Positions 33,223 through 42,291 of a stretch of 64,000 bases of DNA are shown in pieces (position 1 is the first letter of the stretch; every line of letters starts with the position of its first letter). Origin of the DNA: Novosphingobium sp. 17-62-19 (GTDB taxonomy: Bacteria; Pseudomonadota; Alphaproteobacteria; Sphingomonadales; Sphingomonadaceae); the NCBI RefSeq assembly GCF_002256775.1, contig NZ_NCII01000002.1, positions 1-64,000 on the forward strand, given 5' to 3'. The position numbers and the translations under genes were made by a program. Below the pieces are notes generated by a model. The model saw only the letters and a list, made by a program, of their open reading frames with translations, had not been told where the DNA came from and made no database searches.

Positions 33223-35448
33223 TTGAAAACACAATCCATGCTGGGAGGAGCGTTGGCTCTTGCCCTCGCAGCCCAACCGGGCATCGCAATGGCGCAATCG
33301 CAGGACGCGGCCGCCAACGATGCCACCGTCACCGACGAAGGCCTTGGCGAGATCATCGTCACTGCGCAGCGTCGCAAGGAAAAGCTTCAGGATGTTGCCG
33401 TCTCGGCCACCGCGTTTGATGCAAGCGCGCTGGCCGACAAGGCGGTGACCAGCCTTGCCGACTTGCAGAACGCCAGCCCGGCGCTGTCGATTTCTGACGG
33501 TGGCATCACCCAGTCGATCAACATTCGCGGCATCGGCCTTGCCAGCAATTCGCCGAGCGTAACTGCGGGCGTTGCCACGTATGTCGATGGACTGTTTCAG
33601 CCGCCGATCGTGCAGGCCAACAGCTTCTACGATCTTGCCAGCGTCGAAGTTCTGCGCGGGCCGCAGGGCACGCTGGTCGGTTCCAACTCCACCGGCGGTG
33701 CGATCTTCATCAACACGCAAAATCCGCTGCTGGGCGAAGGACTTGGCGGCTATGCCGTGTTTGGCGGCGGCAATTACGGGTCGGTGCAGTCAGAAGCGGC
33801 GGTGAACCTGCCGGTTTCCGACACTTTCGGTTTCCGCGCGGCTGGTTTCTACCGCAACCGCGACAGCTTCTACAACAGCGTCGGCCCGGTCAACAACAAC
33901 GCCGGTAAGCTGCGCGAAGGCGGCGGCCGGTTCACCGCGATGTGGAATCCGGGATCATTCCAGGCCGTGGCCAAGGTCTCGTTCAACGATCGCGATACTG
34001 GCGGTTATGCCTATCGTCCGATCGTCGGTACGCCTTATGCTGATTACCGCGTGGGCGATATCCGCTCGATCAGCTTCGATACGCCGGTCGCCAACCGTGA
34101 GCGTGCATTCCAGGCGAGTCTCGAGCTGCGGCAGGAACTCGACAGCGGCATCGTCCTGCGTTCGGTAACGGGCTATCAGAACAAGCGCATCAATGCCCTG
34201 AACGATATTGATGCTTCAACGACGCCGCCCGTACCCGATCCGAACTATCGAGGGTCCATCTCTGAAAACTACTTCGCCGGCGAGAAGGTCTACACGCAGG
34301 AAATCAACATCATCTCCCCCACCCAGGGCCGGTTCGACTGGATTCTCGGTGGCTACTTCCAGCGCAACGATATCGCGATCAGCATTCTGCAGAATCAGGT
34401 TGGCTTCCCGACCGACATCGTCGGCGGCAACCAGCGCACCACCACCGGGCTGTTCGCGCAAGGCAACTACGAGATTGTCCCCGGTCTCGAAGCGCAGCTC
34501 GGCGCGCGCTATTCGACCTACAAGGCCACCGGTTATGGTGACGTGAGGATTGGCAACGGCATTCCGGGGTTCCCGCCGGGCGGCCTTGCGGTCGCCTCAC
34601 TGGCCGGCAGCCACAAGGATTCGCTCGCCACCGGCAAGTTCGCGCTCAACTGGAAGGTTGATCCCGACAACTTGCTCTATGCACTGGTCGCACGTGGCTA
34701 CAAGCCGGGCGGGTTCAATTCGCCCACGTCGAACTTCGATCCAGAACGCGTGATCAGCTATGAAGCAGGGTGGAAATCAGCCTTCCTGCGCAACCGCATC
34801 CGCACCCAGATCAGCGCCTTTTACAACCAGTACAGCAACTTCCAGTTCAACGTGGTAGAACCCACCACCGGGTTTGGCGGCGTCGAAAACATCTCGACCG
34901 TCAAGATCAAGGGCGTGGAAGCGCAAGTGCAGGGGCGCTTCGGGGGCTTCGGTTTCGATGCCAACGTCGCCTTTGTGGATTCCGACCTGGCCAGCGTAAC
35001 CTTCGTCAACACGCGTCCTTTGGATGGTGGGAATCTTGGGCCGCAGTGCCCCGCAGGCACGCCGTCCTCGCCACCGTTCTGCTTCGACTATGCGCCGTTC
35101 ATCCAGACCACTGGCGGCGGGCCGAACCTCTATGCTCCGCGCTGGACCTGGGGCGGCGGCGTGGAATACGAAATTCCGCTGGGCGGAGAGGCGTCACTGA
35201 CACCGCGCGTGAACTATGCCTATGTCGGTGAACAGTTCACCTACATTGGCTATTCACCGCTCTCGGACCGGCTCAATCCGCGTGGGCTGCTGTCGGCCAT
35301 CGTCACGCTCAAGCTCAACGAAAGGCTGCGGATCGAGGCTTGGGGCACGAACCTGACGAACAAGGAATATGTCACCGGCCAACTCAACTCGAACGAGTTT
35401 TACGGCGCGCCGCGTGAATATGGCGTCAAGCTGAACGTGACCTTCTGA
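33223..35448 (+). CDS. TonB-dependent outer-membrane receptor
   Basis: A 741-residue receptor with signal peptide (ending AMAQ), TonB-box-like GEIIVTAQRR, a plug domain (about 50-165; LRGPQGTLVGSNSTGG) and a 22-strand barrel ending in VTF. The start is a TTG at 33223, chosen because GGGAGG lies 6 nt upstream; an ATG at 33238 would lose this site and shorten the signal. It is co-transcribed with the serine hydrolase. The ligand is unknown; receptors with the VTAQRR start are common in sphingomonads and often handle organic substrates rather than iron chelates. Confidence 0.92.
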   Translation: MKTQSMLGGALALALAAQPGIAMAQSQDAAANDATVTDEGLGEIIVTAQRRKEKLQDVAVSATAFDASALADKAVTSLADLQNASPALSISDGGITQSINIRGIGLASNSPSVTAGVATYVDGLFQPPIVQANSFYDLASVEVLRGPQGTLVGSNSTGGAIFINTQNPLLGEGLGGYAVFGGGNYGSVQSEAAVNLPVSDTFGFRAAGFYRNRDSFYNSVGPVNNNAGKLREGGGRFTAMWNPGSFQAVAKVSFNDRDTGGYAYRPIVGTPYADYRVGDIRSISFDTPVANRERAFQASLELRQELDSGIVLRSVTGYQNKRINALNDIDASTTPPVPDPNYRGSISENYFAGEKVYTQEINIISPTQGRFDWILGGYFQRNDIAISILQNQVGFPTDIVGGNQRTTTGLFAQGNYEIVPGLEAQLGARYSTYKATGYGDVRIGNGIPGFPPGGLAVASLAGSHKDSLATGKFALNWKVDPDNLLYALVARGYKPGGFNSPTSNFDPERVISYEAGWKSAFLRNRIRTQISAFYNQYSNFQFNVVEPTTGFGGVENISTVKIKGVEAQVQGRFGGFGFDANVAFVDSDLASVTFVNTRPLDGGNLGPQCPAGTPSSPPFCFDYAPFIQTTGGGPNLYAPRWTWGGGVEYEIPLGGEASLTPRVNYAYVGEQFTYIGYSPLSDRLNPRGLLSAIVTLKLNERLRIEAWGTNLTNKEYVTGQLNSNEFYGAPREYGVKLNVTF

Positions 35449-35453
35449 TGGCA

Positions 35454-35487
35454 AAGGGCCGGAGCGGGATGATCTGCTTCGGCCCTT
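35454..35487 (+). terminator. terminator after TonB receptor
   Basis: AAGGGCCG (35454-35461) pairs with CGGCCCTT (35480-35487), giving an 8-bp stem 5 bp after the receptor stop codon, in the convergent gap with the LuxR gene. The run of T is short, so it may work in both directions. Confidence 0.65.
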
Positions 35488-35513
35488 CTGATCCGAAACG
35501 CGGTTTCAGATTT

Positions 35514-36608
35514 TCACAACCGGGCGAGCGACTGGCACACCTGCCGGACCAGATCGGCCTGCCGCCCCACACCAGCCTTCGTCAGCGCGCTTTTGAGCTG
35601 CATCCGGGCTGTGCCTTCGGCAATTCCGCGATGCGCTGCGAAGTCCTTTACCGTCATCCCGCCAACAAGGTGCGTGGTCAGCGTCGCCTCTGCCATGGTG
35701 AGGCCGAACAGATCCGCCACTTCAGCGGCGTTGATCCGGGGCGCTGTGCCCGGAGAACACAACGCAATCAGCGCGAGATTCCGGCCCCAGCGCCGCTTGT
35801 CAGCAGCATCGCGGCGCAAGACGCGCAGATGCAGCACTTCGGCGGGCTCATCCCCCTCCACCCGGCAGGTATCGCCACGCTGTCCGTGGATCACCTCTCG
35901 GACCACGGCCATGCCATCGTTCGATCGGAAGCGCAGCCTGCCGCCTACTTGCTCTACCTGCGGCAGTGCATGGACAAGCCGTTCGGCGGCAGCATTCATC
36001 CAATGCACCCCCAGGTCCATGTCGCAGGCGACCAACGCCAGACTGGTCGAATCCATGAACGCCTCTGCCACCGACAGCCGCGCCTCATATCCCGCAAGGC
36101 TTGTGAGAAGCCGCGAGAGTTGCCGGAAATGCGGCATAAGCAGGTTCATGAAGTGCAGGTCCGCGTCGGTCATGTCACGCTCGTCACCGGCGTGGCGATG
36201 AAAGATCATGGTTGCGTGCTCGCCCGGTGCGGTCCGGCAGCCAAGCCAGAAGCCTGCACCGAGGCCACACGCTGCCAGCCCGTGCTTCAAGGTTTCCCGG
36301 TCTGTTGCGCTAAGCGCAAGGCAGCGCTGGTCGCTTTCGATTTCATCCTGCCCCCGCGGCTCGGTTTCACGGCGAAACCGGGGATTGAGCGGGGAGTTGG
36401 CCCATGCATCGTGGCGGGGCGCCTCTTGCGTCGACCATGTGTCGCGAAGGCTGATCACCGGGATCAAATCGTCCCGGTCGGCAACAAGGCGCTGGAAAAC
36501 GGCGCTGGCAACACCCAGCCGCAACTTGATGGCGTCAAGCACTTCGGTCCAACGCGCCTCCTCGCTGACCGCGCCATACATTGCAGCAATCAGGTCGTTG
36601 TCGTTCAC
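35514..36608 (-). CDS. LuxR-family transcriptional regulator
   Basis: A regulator of about 364 residues. The C-terminal 60 residues form a LuxR/GerE-type helix-turn-helix (FGLTMAEATLTTHLVGGMTVK, then GTARMQLKSALTKAGV). The rest has a PAS-like region (LALVACDMDLGVHWMNAAAERL). It has no phosphoacceptor domain and no autoinducer domain that I recognise. A GTG at 36608 gives a natural N-terminus (NDNDLIAAMYGAVSEEARW); a GTG at 36638 is also possible. It faces the hydrolase-receptor operon and may control it. Confidence 0.82.
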   Translation of the reverse strand: MNDNDLIAAMYGAVSEEARWTEVLDAIKLRLGVASAVFQRLVADRDDLIPVISLRDTWSTQEAPRHDAWANSPLNPRFRRETEPRGQDEIESDQRCLALSATDRETLKHGLAACGLGAGFWLGCRTAPGEHATMIFHRHAGDERDMTDADLHFMNLLMPHFRQLSRLLTSLAGYEARLSVAEAFMDSTSLALVACDMDLGVHWMNAAAERLVHALPQVEQVGGRLRFRSNDGMAVVREVIHGQRGDTCRVEGDEPAEVLHLRVLRRDAADKRRWGRNLALIALCSPGTAPRINAAEVADLFGLTMAEATLTTHLVGGMTVKDFAAHRGIAEGTARMQLKSALTKAGVGRQADLVRQVCQSLARL

Positions 36609-36732
36609 CGCCTGCCAGCGCTCCTCACCCTGATGCACCCGATGCTTTGCTGCCCGGACTGAGGTCTCCTTAGCCTATATTGGGATAAGGCGCGACATCG
36701 CGTTCAGTTTCATCGCATCGGGCGGCAAGGCA

Positions 36733-37773
36733 TCAGCGTTGTGGCGGCCAGTTCTTGCGTTCGACGGTCCAGCGCGGATCGCTGCAAAGCACGCAATCGG
36801 TGCCTTCAAACAGCTTTGCCGCTTTGGCAGAGCCGCGCAGTTGCCATTCGAGCCAGTTTACCGCGGCCATTGCGGCCAGCCCACCGTTGGGCTGATGGAA
36901 CGTGCCGCCGTGGCCAACATCAAGGTTCAGCATCATGGCCGGAACATGGGTGATTCGCGAAAAGTCATCCATGCCATTGCCATAGGCGATGTCGCTTTTG
37001 CCGCCTTCGATATAGACTACCGGCGTGTGCAGGCGTGACAGCCAGCTTTTTGAGGTCGTCACCCCCGCGATGGGATTAACGCCATCGGGAAACAGGCCGC
37101 TGTTGTGGATCACCACTGCCTTCACGCGCGGGTCAGACGCCAATGAAAGCGCCTGCACGCCACCACAGCTATAGCCGGACACGGCAATGCGCGAAGGATC
37201 AAGCTTCTGGTAATAGGGGCTTTCGGGACGATCATTCTCGGCAATTGCCCATTCGATACCCTGCATCACCTGTTGCGCAGTGGTATCGGCCCCCAACGCG
37301 CGGCCCGGTTCAAAGGTGGGCTGCTTGGCCACGCCTGGCCCGCTTTTGATCGCGCCCGGAGCGATCACGATGTAGCCGTGTGACGCGATTTCAAGCAGAT
37401 GCAGTCTGTCACTCGCCCCATCATTGGCACAGCCACCATTGCCCCATCCAACGATGGCCAGGCCATTCTTGCCAACTTTTACAAGATCAGCCGGACGATA
37501 GACGGTGTGATCGGGCAGGCGCGGATCGACCTGCTTCGTTGCGGGATAAGCACCTGTCCCCGGCGTATCGGGCATGGCGCGGTATGCGGCAAAGTGTGCT
37601 TCCATGGCAGCGATCTCTGGCGGCATGGCTGCACCTTGCGCCGGAGTGGCGGGGCCAGTTTGTCCTACGCCGCCATCACTGGCGGATTGCGCAGCACAAC
37701 CTTGCAGCGGCAACGAGGCCACGGACAGGGCCAATGCGGCCATTGTCAAACGGGCAGGAAGTTGTCTTTTCAT
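36733..37773 (-). CDS. alpha/beta hydrolase lipoprotein
   Basis: A 346-residue lipoprotein: the signal ends in the lipobox LQGC (Cys26). The catalytic Ser is in GYSCGG (Ser202). GWGNGGC near residue 110 may form the oxyanion region. It resembles poly-ester or acyl-ester hydrolases of the dienelactone/chlorophyllase type; the exact substrate is unknown. It is divergent from glpD, and the shared upstream region holds several AAACGAA motifs, so it may belong to the glycerol regulon and release glycerol from esters at the cell surface (inference). ATG 37773 starts the signal; the longer frame does not. Confidence 0.82.
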   Translation of the reverse strand: MKRQLPARLTMAALALSVASLPLQGCAAQSASDGGVGQTGPATPAQGAAMPPEIAAMEAHFAAYRAMPDTPGTGAYPATKQVDPRLPDHTVYRPADLVKVGKNGLAIVGWGNGGCANDGASDRLHLLEIASHGYIVIAPGAIKSGPGVAKQPTFEPGRALGADTTAQQVMQGIEWAIAENDRPESPYYQKLDPSRIAVSGYSCGGVQALSLASDPRVKAVVIHNSGLFPDGVNPIAGVTTSKSWLSRLHTPVVYIEGGKSDIAYGNGMDDFSRITHVPAMMLNLDVGHGGTFHQPNGGLAAMAAVNWLEWQLRGSAKAAKLFEGTDCVLCSDPRWTVERKNWPPQR

Positions 37774-38135
37774 GGCAAAGTCTCCTCGTTGCGCTTCGCA
37801 TCCAGCTCGAATGCATACGCTTGCATCGGTCTTAGGTTCGCGGCATATCCGGCGCAAGCCATCGTTTTCGTTTTTATGCTCTTTCTGCTGCCATCCCCAG
37901 GCGGCGTGTGCGATTTTGTGTCAGACAGCCTGCCCTGGCACTGCGTATTTCCAAACGAAGATAGTGTCATTCCTTAGAAATTTGGTTTCCATTCAATGAA
38001 ATGTGCCAAGACCCATGGGGACAAGGCCTATGCTGCATGTTGCCCGGGTGGCGGAAATCTCTGATTTTATGACTGATAAAACGATACAAACGAACATAAT
38101 TGACTTTCGTATCGTTTGTCGCGCACATGGCGGCC
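37774..38135. promoter_or_regulatory. divergent promoter region of hydrolase and glpD with GlpR-like sites
   Basis: This 362-bp gap holds AAACGAA motifs at 37867-37873 (reverse), 37953-37959 and 38088-38094, and a 9-bp inverted repeat AAACGATAC (38079-38087) / GTATCGTTT (38109-38117) about 20 bp before glpD. DeoR-family GlpR proteins bind TTCG/CGAA half-sites, so this is the likely operator region. Confidence 0.6.
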
Positions 38136-39647
38136 ATGATGACACACTACGACATTCTGGTGGCCGGTGGCGGGATCAACGGGGCGGCGATTGCGCGCGA
38201 TGCTGCGGGCAGAGGCGCACGGGTTCTGCTGGTGGAAAAGGACGATCTGGCCGCGCACACATCGTCTGCCAGCACAAAGCTGATCCACGGCGGATTGCGC
38301 TATCTCGAACAGTACGAATTCCGTCTGGTGGGCGAATCCTTGGCAGAGCGGGAGCGGATGATGCAGGCCGCTCCGCACCTGATCCGTCCGCTGGCGTTCG
38401 TCCTGCCACATGACCGATCAATGCGGCCGCGCTGGATGATGCAGGCGGGGCTGTTCCTTTATGATCGTCTGGGCGGCAAGAGCCGTCTGCCAAGGTCGCG
38501 CTCGGTAAAGCTGGCAAGCGATCCGATGGGGGCCGCCTTGAAGGGCGAAGTGCAGCACGGCTACGTCTATTCCGATTGTTGGGGTGATGACAGCAGGCTC
38601 GTGGTTGCCAATGCGCTCGACGCAGCAGAACGTGGCGCGACGATCATGACACAGACGCGGCTTGATGCGGCGCAGGTTGTCGATGGACAATGGCAGGCGC
38701 AGTTGCACCCTGCTGGCGGCACGCCTTTCACCGTCAGCGCAAGCGCCATCGTCAACGCCACCGGATCGTGGGCCGCCGATTTTGCCCGCGCCTTTGCCCC
38801 GAAAAGCGCGGGCGGGTCGCTGCGCATGATCAAGGGCAGCCACCTTGTCACGCGCAAACTCTATGAAGGCGATCACGCGTTCCTGCTGCAGAACAACGAT
38901 GGCCGGGTGATTTTTACGATCCCATACGAGGGGAATTTCACGCTGGTCGGCACGACCGACGTCGACTGGGCAGGATCGCCCGACAAGGTTGACGTCGATT
39001 TCGCCGAAATCGCCTATCTGTGCAAGGCGGTGTCGGATTGGTTCCGCACCCCGCTGATCCCGGAAGACGTGGTTTCGACTTACGCCGGCGTGCGCCCGTT
39101 GTACGATGATGAGTCCGACAACCCCTCGAAAATCAGCCGTGACTATGTGCTGAAGTACGACAAACAGAGCGGTGCGCCGTTCCTGTCGGTCTTTGGCGGC
39201 AAAATCACCACGCATCGCGCGCTGGGCGAACGTGCGGCCGATATGCTTCAGGTAGATTTGCCGCACATGGGGACTGCATGGACCGCCACGGCCACCCTGC
39301 CGGGAGGCGATGCAGGGCCACGCGGCCTTGCAGGAATTTTTGAGGACATTGCAGTTGAAGCACCCTTCCTTGATTCTGCCACGGTCGAACGCCTTGGCCA
39401 AAGCTATGGCACACGCTTCCGCCGCATCCTGAAAGGCGCGCGCTCGATCGCGGACTTGGGGCGCGATTTCGGCGGAGGGCTCAGCCAGGCCGAAGTCGAC
39501 TATCTGCTGCGGGAAGAATGGGCGACGACTGCAGAAGACATTCTGTGGAGGCGATCAAAACTGGGCTTGCATATGGCAGCGGATCGCCACGCCGAGATTG
39601 ATGACTACATCGCCCAAAAATCGCGCACCTTGGCGCAAGCGCAATAA
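38136..39647 (+). CDS. glpD: aerobic glycerol-3-phosphate dehydrogenase
   Basis: A membrane-associated FAD enzyme oxidising glycerol-3-phosphate to dihydroxyacetone phosphate and feeding electrons to quinone. It has 503 residues. The FAD motif DILVAGGGINGAAIARDA is at the N-terminus, followed by the family segment TSSASTKLIHGGLRYLEQ. Two adjacent ATGs (38136, 38139) and one at 38127 are possible starts; none has a clear ribosome site. It is the first gene of glpD-glpF-glpK. Confidence 0.95.
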   Translation: MMTHYDILVAGGGINGAAIARDAAGRGARVLLVEKDDLAAHTSSASTKLIHGGLRYLEQYEFRLVGESLAERERMMQAAPHLIRPLAFVLPHDRSMRPRWMMQAGLFLYDRLGGKSRLPRSRSVKLASDPMGAALKGEVQHGYVYSDCWGDDSRLVVANALDAAERGATIMTQTRLDAAQVVDGQWQAQLHPAGGTPFTVSASAIVNATGSWAADFARAFAPKSAGGSLRMIKGSHLVTRKLYEGDHAFLLQNNDGRVIFTIPYEGNFTLVGTTDVDWAGSPDKVDVDFAEIAYLCKAVSDWFRTPLIPEDVVSTYAGVRPLYDDESDNPSKISRDYVLKYDKQSGAPFLSVFGGKITTHRALGERAADMLQVDLPHMGTAWTATATLPGGDAGPRGLAGIFEDIAVEAPFLDSATVERLGQSYGTRFRRILKGARSIADLGRDFGGGLSQAEVDYLLREEWATTAEDILWRRSKLGLHMAADRHAEIDDYIAQKSRTLAQAQ

Positions 39648-39670
39648 AACAACACCAAAAGGAGGGGATC

Positions 39671-40489
39671 ATGGGCTCAAAGAAGGCCTTCATCGGTGAA
39701 CTGATTTCAGAATGTATTGCCGTGCTGATCATCATCGTGATCGGCGAAAGCGCCGCAGCCATGCTGCTGCTTTATGATCCCAGCCCTTACCAGAACGCCT
39801 ATTGGGGGGTCTGCATAACCTGGGGCCTTGCGGTGACCATTGCGATCTACGTGACGGGCGCCGTGTCGGGAACGCACGCCAATCCTGCCGTCACGCTGGC
39901 TCTTGCGGTCTACCGGCAGTTTCCGGTGCGCAAGGTCGTACCGTTCTGGGCCGCGCAAGTGCTCGGTGCCTTTCTGGGGGGTGCGATCGTCTATATGATG
40001 TTCACGCCGATCATCGACAATTTCAACACGCTGCACGGCCTGACGCGCGAACAGGGCGGGGCAGGCGGTGTGTTCTTTACTTCGCCCGGTGCGGGAATCA
40101 CGCCCATTCGCGCGTTCTTCAACGAAATCGTGCTGACCGCCATTCTGGTGCTGGGCATCTTCGCGATCACCGAGGAATACAACACGCAGGCCCCGCAAGC
40201 CAATTCGAGCGCGTTGATCATCGGCTTGCTGGTGGCGATGATCGGTGGCGGTGCGGGCTATCTGGAAGGCTGGCCGATCAACCCGGCGCGTGATTTCGGG
40301 CCGCGGCTGTTCGCGTTCTTTGCCGGCTGGGGGCCATCGGCTTTCCCGGCGGCAGGAAATTACTGGTGGGTGCCGGTTGCCGGGCCGTTCTGCGGCGGGC
40401 TGGTTGGCGCGTCCATCTACCAGTGGTTGATCCGCCCCTTCCTGCCATCGCGCCACGCCGCGCCCGCCGGGTTCGATCCCGCCGGATAG
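39671..40489 (+). CDS. glpF: glycerol facilitator (aquaglyceroporin)
   Basis: An inner-membrane channel for glycerol, 272 residues, with six membrane segments and the two pore boxes HANPAV and INPARD. The Asp after the second NPA box (NPARD) is typical of glycerol-conducting members. The start has a strong ribosome site, AGGAGGGG. It lies 23 bp after glpD and 97 bp before glpK. Confidence 0.93.
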   Translation: MGSKKAFIGELISECIAVLIIIVIGESAAAMLLLYDPSPYQNAYWGVCITWGLAVTIAIYVTGAVSGTHANPAVTLALAVYRQFPVRKVVPFWAAQVLGAFLGGAIVYMMFTPIIDNFNTLHGLTREQGGAGGVFFTSPGAGITPIRAFFNEIVLTAILVLGIFAITEEYNTQAPQANSSALIIGLLVAMIGGGAGYLEGWPINPARDFGPRLFAFFAGWGPSAFPAAGNYWWVPVAGPFCGGLVGASIYQWLIRPFLPSRHAAPAGFDPAG

Positions 40490-40586
40490 TACATGGTCAG
40501 CGGTTGCAGATGCAACGCGCCTGATGGCCGTGTATTGCCGCCGCAGAAACGCTACAACCGCTTCTTTCAGACAGGACAGGACCGTC

Positions 40587-42086
40587 ATGTTCAACGCACC
40601 CTTCATCCTTGCCATCGATCAGGGCACCACATCCACGCGATGCATCGTCTTTGATGCCAAGGCGCGCATCGTATCGGTGGCGCAGCGCGAGTTTCCACAG
40701 CACTATCCGCAGCTTGGCTGGGTCGAGCACGATCCTGAAGACATCTGGAACGATACCGTCACGGTGCTGCGCGAAGCGGTGGCCAAAGCGGGCATCGCGG
40801 TAGAGGACATTGCCGGGATCGGCATCACCAACCAGCGCGAAACCGTGGTCGTGTGGGAACGTGCGACGGGCAAGCCGGTCTACAACGCCATCGTCTGGCA
40901 GGATCGGCGCACGGCTGATCTCTGCGCGCAGCTGAAGCAATCAGGCGCTGAGGCAGATGTGACCGCGCGGACCGGCTTGCTGCTCGATCCCTATTTTTCG
41001 GCCACCAAACTGGCGTGGATTCTCGACAACGTGGACGGTGCGCGGGCAAAGGCGCAAGCGGGCGATCTGGCTTTCGGCACAATCGACAGCTTCCTGCTTT
41101 CACGCCTGACGCAGGGCAAAGTCCACGCGACCGACCCCACCAATGCCGGGCGCACGCTGCTGTTCAACATCGTGGAGCAGCAGTGGGATGACGCGCTGCT
41201 GAACCTGTTCGATGTTCCTGCCAGCGTGCTGCCACAAGTGCACGACAATGCGCACATATTCGGTCACATGGACGCCAGCATCCTCGGCCGGGAGATCCCG
41301 ATTGCCGGGATGGCAGGCGATCAGCAGGCCGCGCTGTTCGGTCAGGGCTGCTTCCATCAGGGCATGACCAAATCGACCTATGGCACTGGCTGCTTCGCCC
41401 TGATGAACATCGGCACCACGCCAGTCATGTCGCGCAACCGGCTGCTGACGACGCCGGCCTATCGCCTCGGTGGCGTCACCACTTATGCGCTTGAAGGCTC
41501 GATCTTCGTGGCAGGCGCGGCGGTGAAGTGGTTGCGCGATGGCCTGCGGATCATCACCCATGCCTCCGAAACACACGATATGGCCACCCGCGTGTCCGAT
41601 AGTCACGGCGTTTACATGGTGCCCGCATTCGTGGGCATGGGCGCGCCGCATTGGGACCCGGAGGCGCGGGGCCTGATCTGCGGGCTGACGCTGGATGCCA
41701 CGGCGGCCCATCTGGCGCGTGCGGCGCTGGAAGCCGTGGCCTATCAGACGATGGATCTTGTCGAAGCGATGCGCGCCGACATTGGCCCGGCCGCCTGCGC
41801 GCTGCGCGTGGACGGAGGCATGGCTGCCAACGACTGGCTCTGTCAGTTTCTGGCCGACATCATGATGGCCCCGGTTGAACGGCCCGGCATTGTCGAAACT
41901 ACGGCACTGGGAGCAGCCTCGCTGGCGGGGCTGGCCACCGGCGTGTGGGACGGGCTGCCCGCGCTGGAAGAGATCTGGGCGCTGGAACGTCGGTTCGAAC
42001 CCGCAATGGCCATCCCCGCCCGCGAAAAGATGGTCGCAGGCTGGCGCAAGGCGGTGGCGCAGGCGCTCTACAAGCACCCAGACTGA
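40587..42086 (+). CDS. glpK: glycerol kinase
   Basis: Phosphorylates glycerol with ATP to glycerol-3-phosphate. The 499-residue FGGY-family kinase shows the N-terminal phosphate loop [13 protein letters not shown], the glycerol-binding segment [12 protein letters not shown] and the C-terminal GGMAANDWL. The ATG at 40587 is chosen because it starts directly at the conserved N-terminus. Last of the core glp genes, followed by a terminator. Confidence 0.96.
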   Translation: MFNAPFILAIDQGTTSTRCIVFDAKARIVSVAQREFPQHYPQLGWVEHDPEDIWNDTVTVLREAVAKAGIAVEDIAGIGITNQRETVVVWERATGKPVYNAIVWQDRRTADLCAQLKQSGAEADVTARTGLLLDPYFSATKLAWILDNVDGARAKAQAGDLAFGTIDSFLLSRLTQGKVHATDPTNAGRTLLFNIVEQQWDDALLNLFDVPASVLPQVHDNAHIFGHMDASILGREIPIAGMAGDQQAALFGQGCFHQGMTKSTYGTGCFALMNIGTTPVMSRNRLLTTPAYRLGGVTTYALEGSIFVAGAAVKWLRDGLRIITHASETHDMATRVSDSHGVYMVPAFVGMGAPHWDPEARGLICGLTLDATAAHLARAALEAVAYQTMDLVEAMRADIGPAACALRVDGGMAANDWLCQFLADIMMAPVERPGIVETTALGAASLAGLATGVWDGLPALEEIWALERRFEPAMAIPAREKMVAGWRKAVAQALYKHPD

Positions 42087-42119
42087 TACGCATCAGCCAG
42101 TGTCGGCAAAACGCTTCGC

Positions 42120-42147
42120 CCCCCGGACTGCGGTTCGGGGGGCCTTT
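42120..42147 (+). terminator. terminator after glpK
   Basis: CCCCCGGAC (42120-42128) and GTTCGGGGG (42133-42141) form a 9-bp stem with one G-U pair and a 4-nt loop, followed by a weak T-rich tail. Confidence 0.75.
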
Positions 42148-42179
42148 GTGTTTGGACATCTCACGCGGTACGAGTCCAC

Positions 42180-42205
42180 AAAACGAAATTCGTTTCGTTC
42201 GTTTT
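42180..42205. promoter_or_regulatory. GlpR-like operator before TonB receptor
   Basis: AAAACGAA (42180-42187) and TTCGTTTT (42198-42205) form an 8-bp inverted repeat; a nested copy AAACGAA-A-TTCGTTT covers 42181-42195. Three AAACGAA heptamers are thus packed in 26 bp, about 90 bp upstream of the receptor start. Confidence 0.65.
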
Positions 42206-42291
42206 GAGTTGACAGAGGGTTCGCTTCACGTGCATTTGCAAGCGCTTTCAAGAATCGGTCATCAAGTCCGAATGCAAATGGGAGCGGAGCG

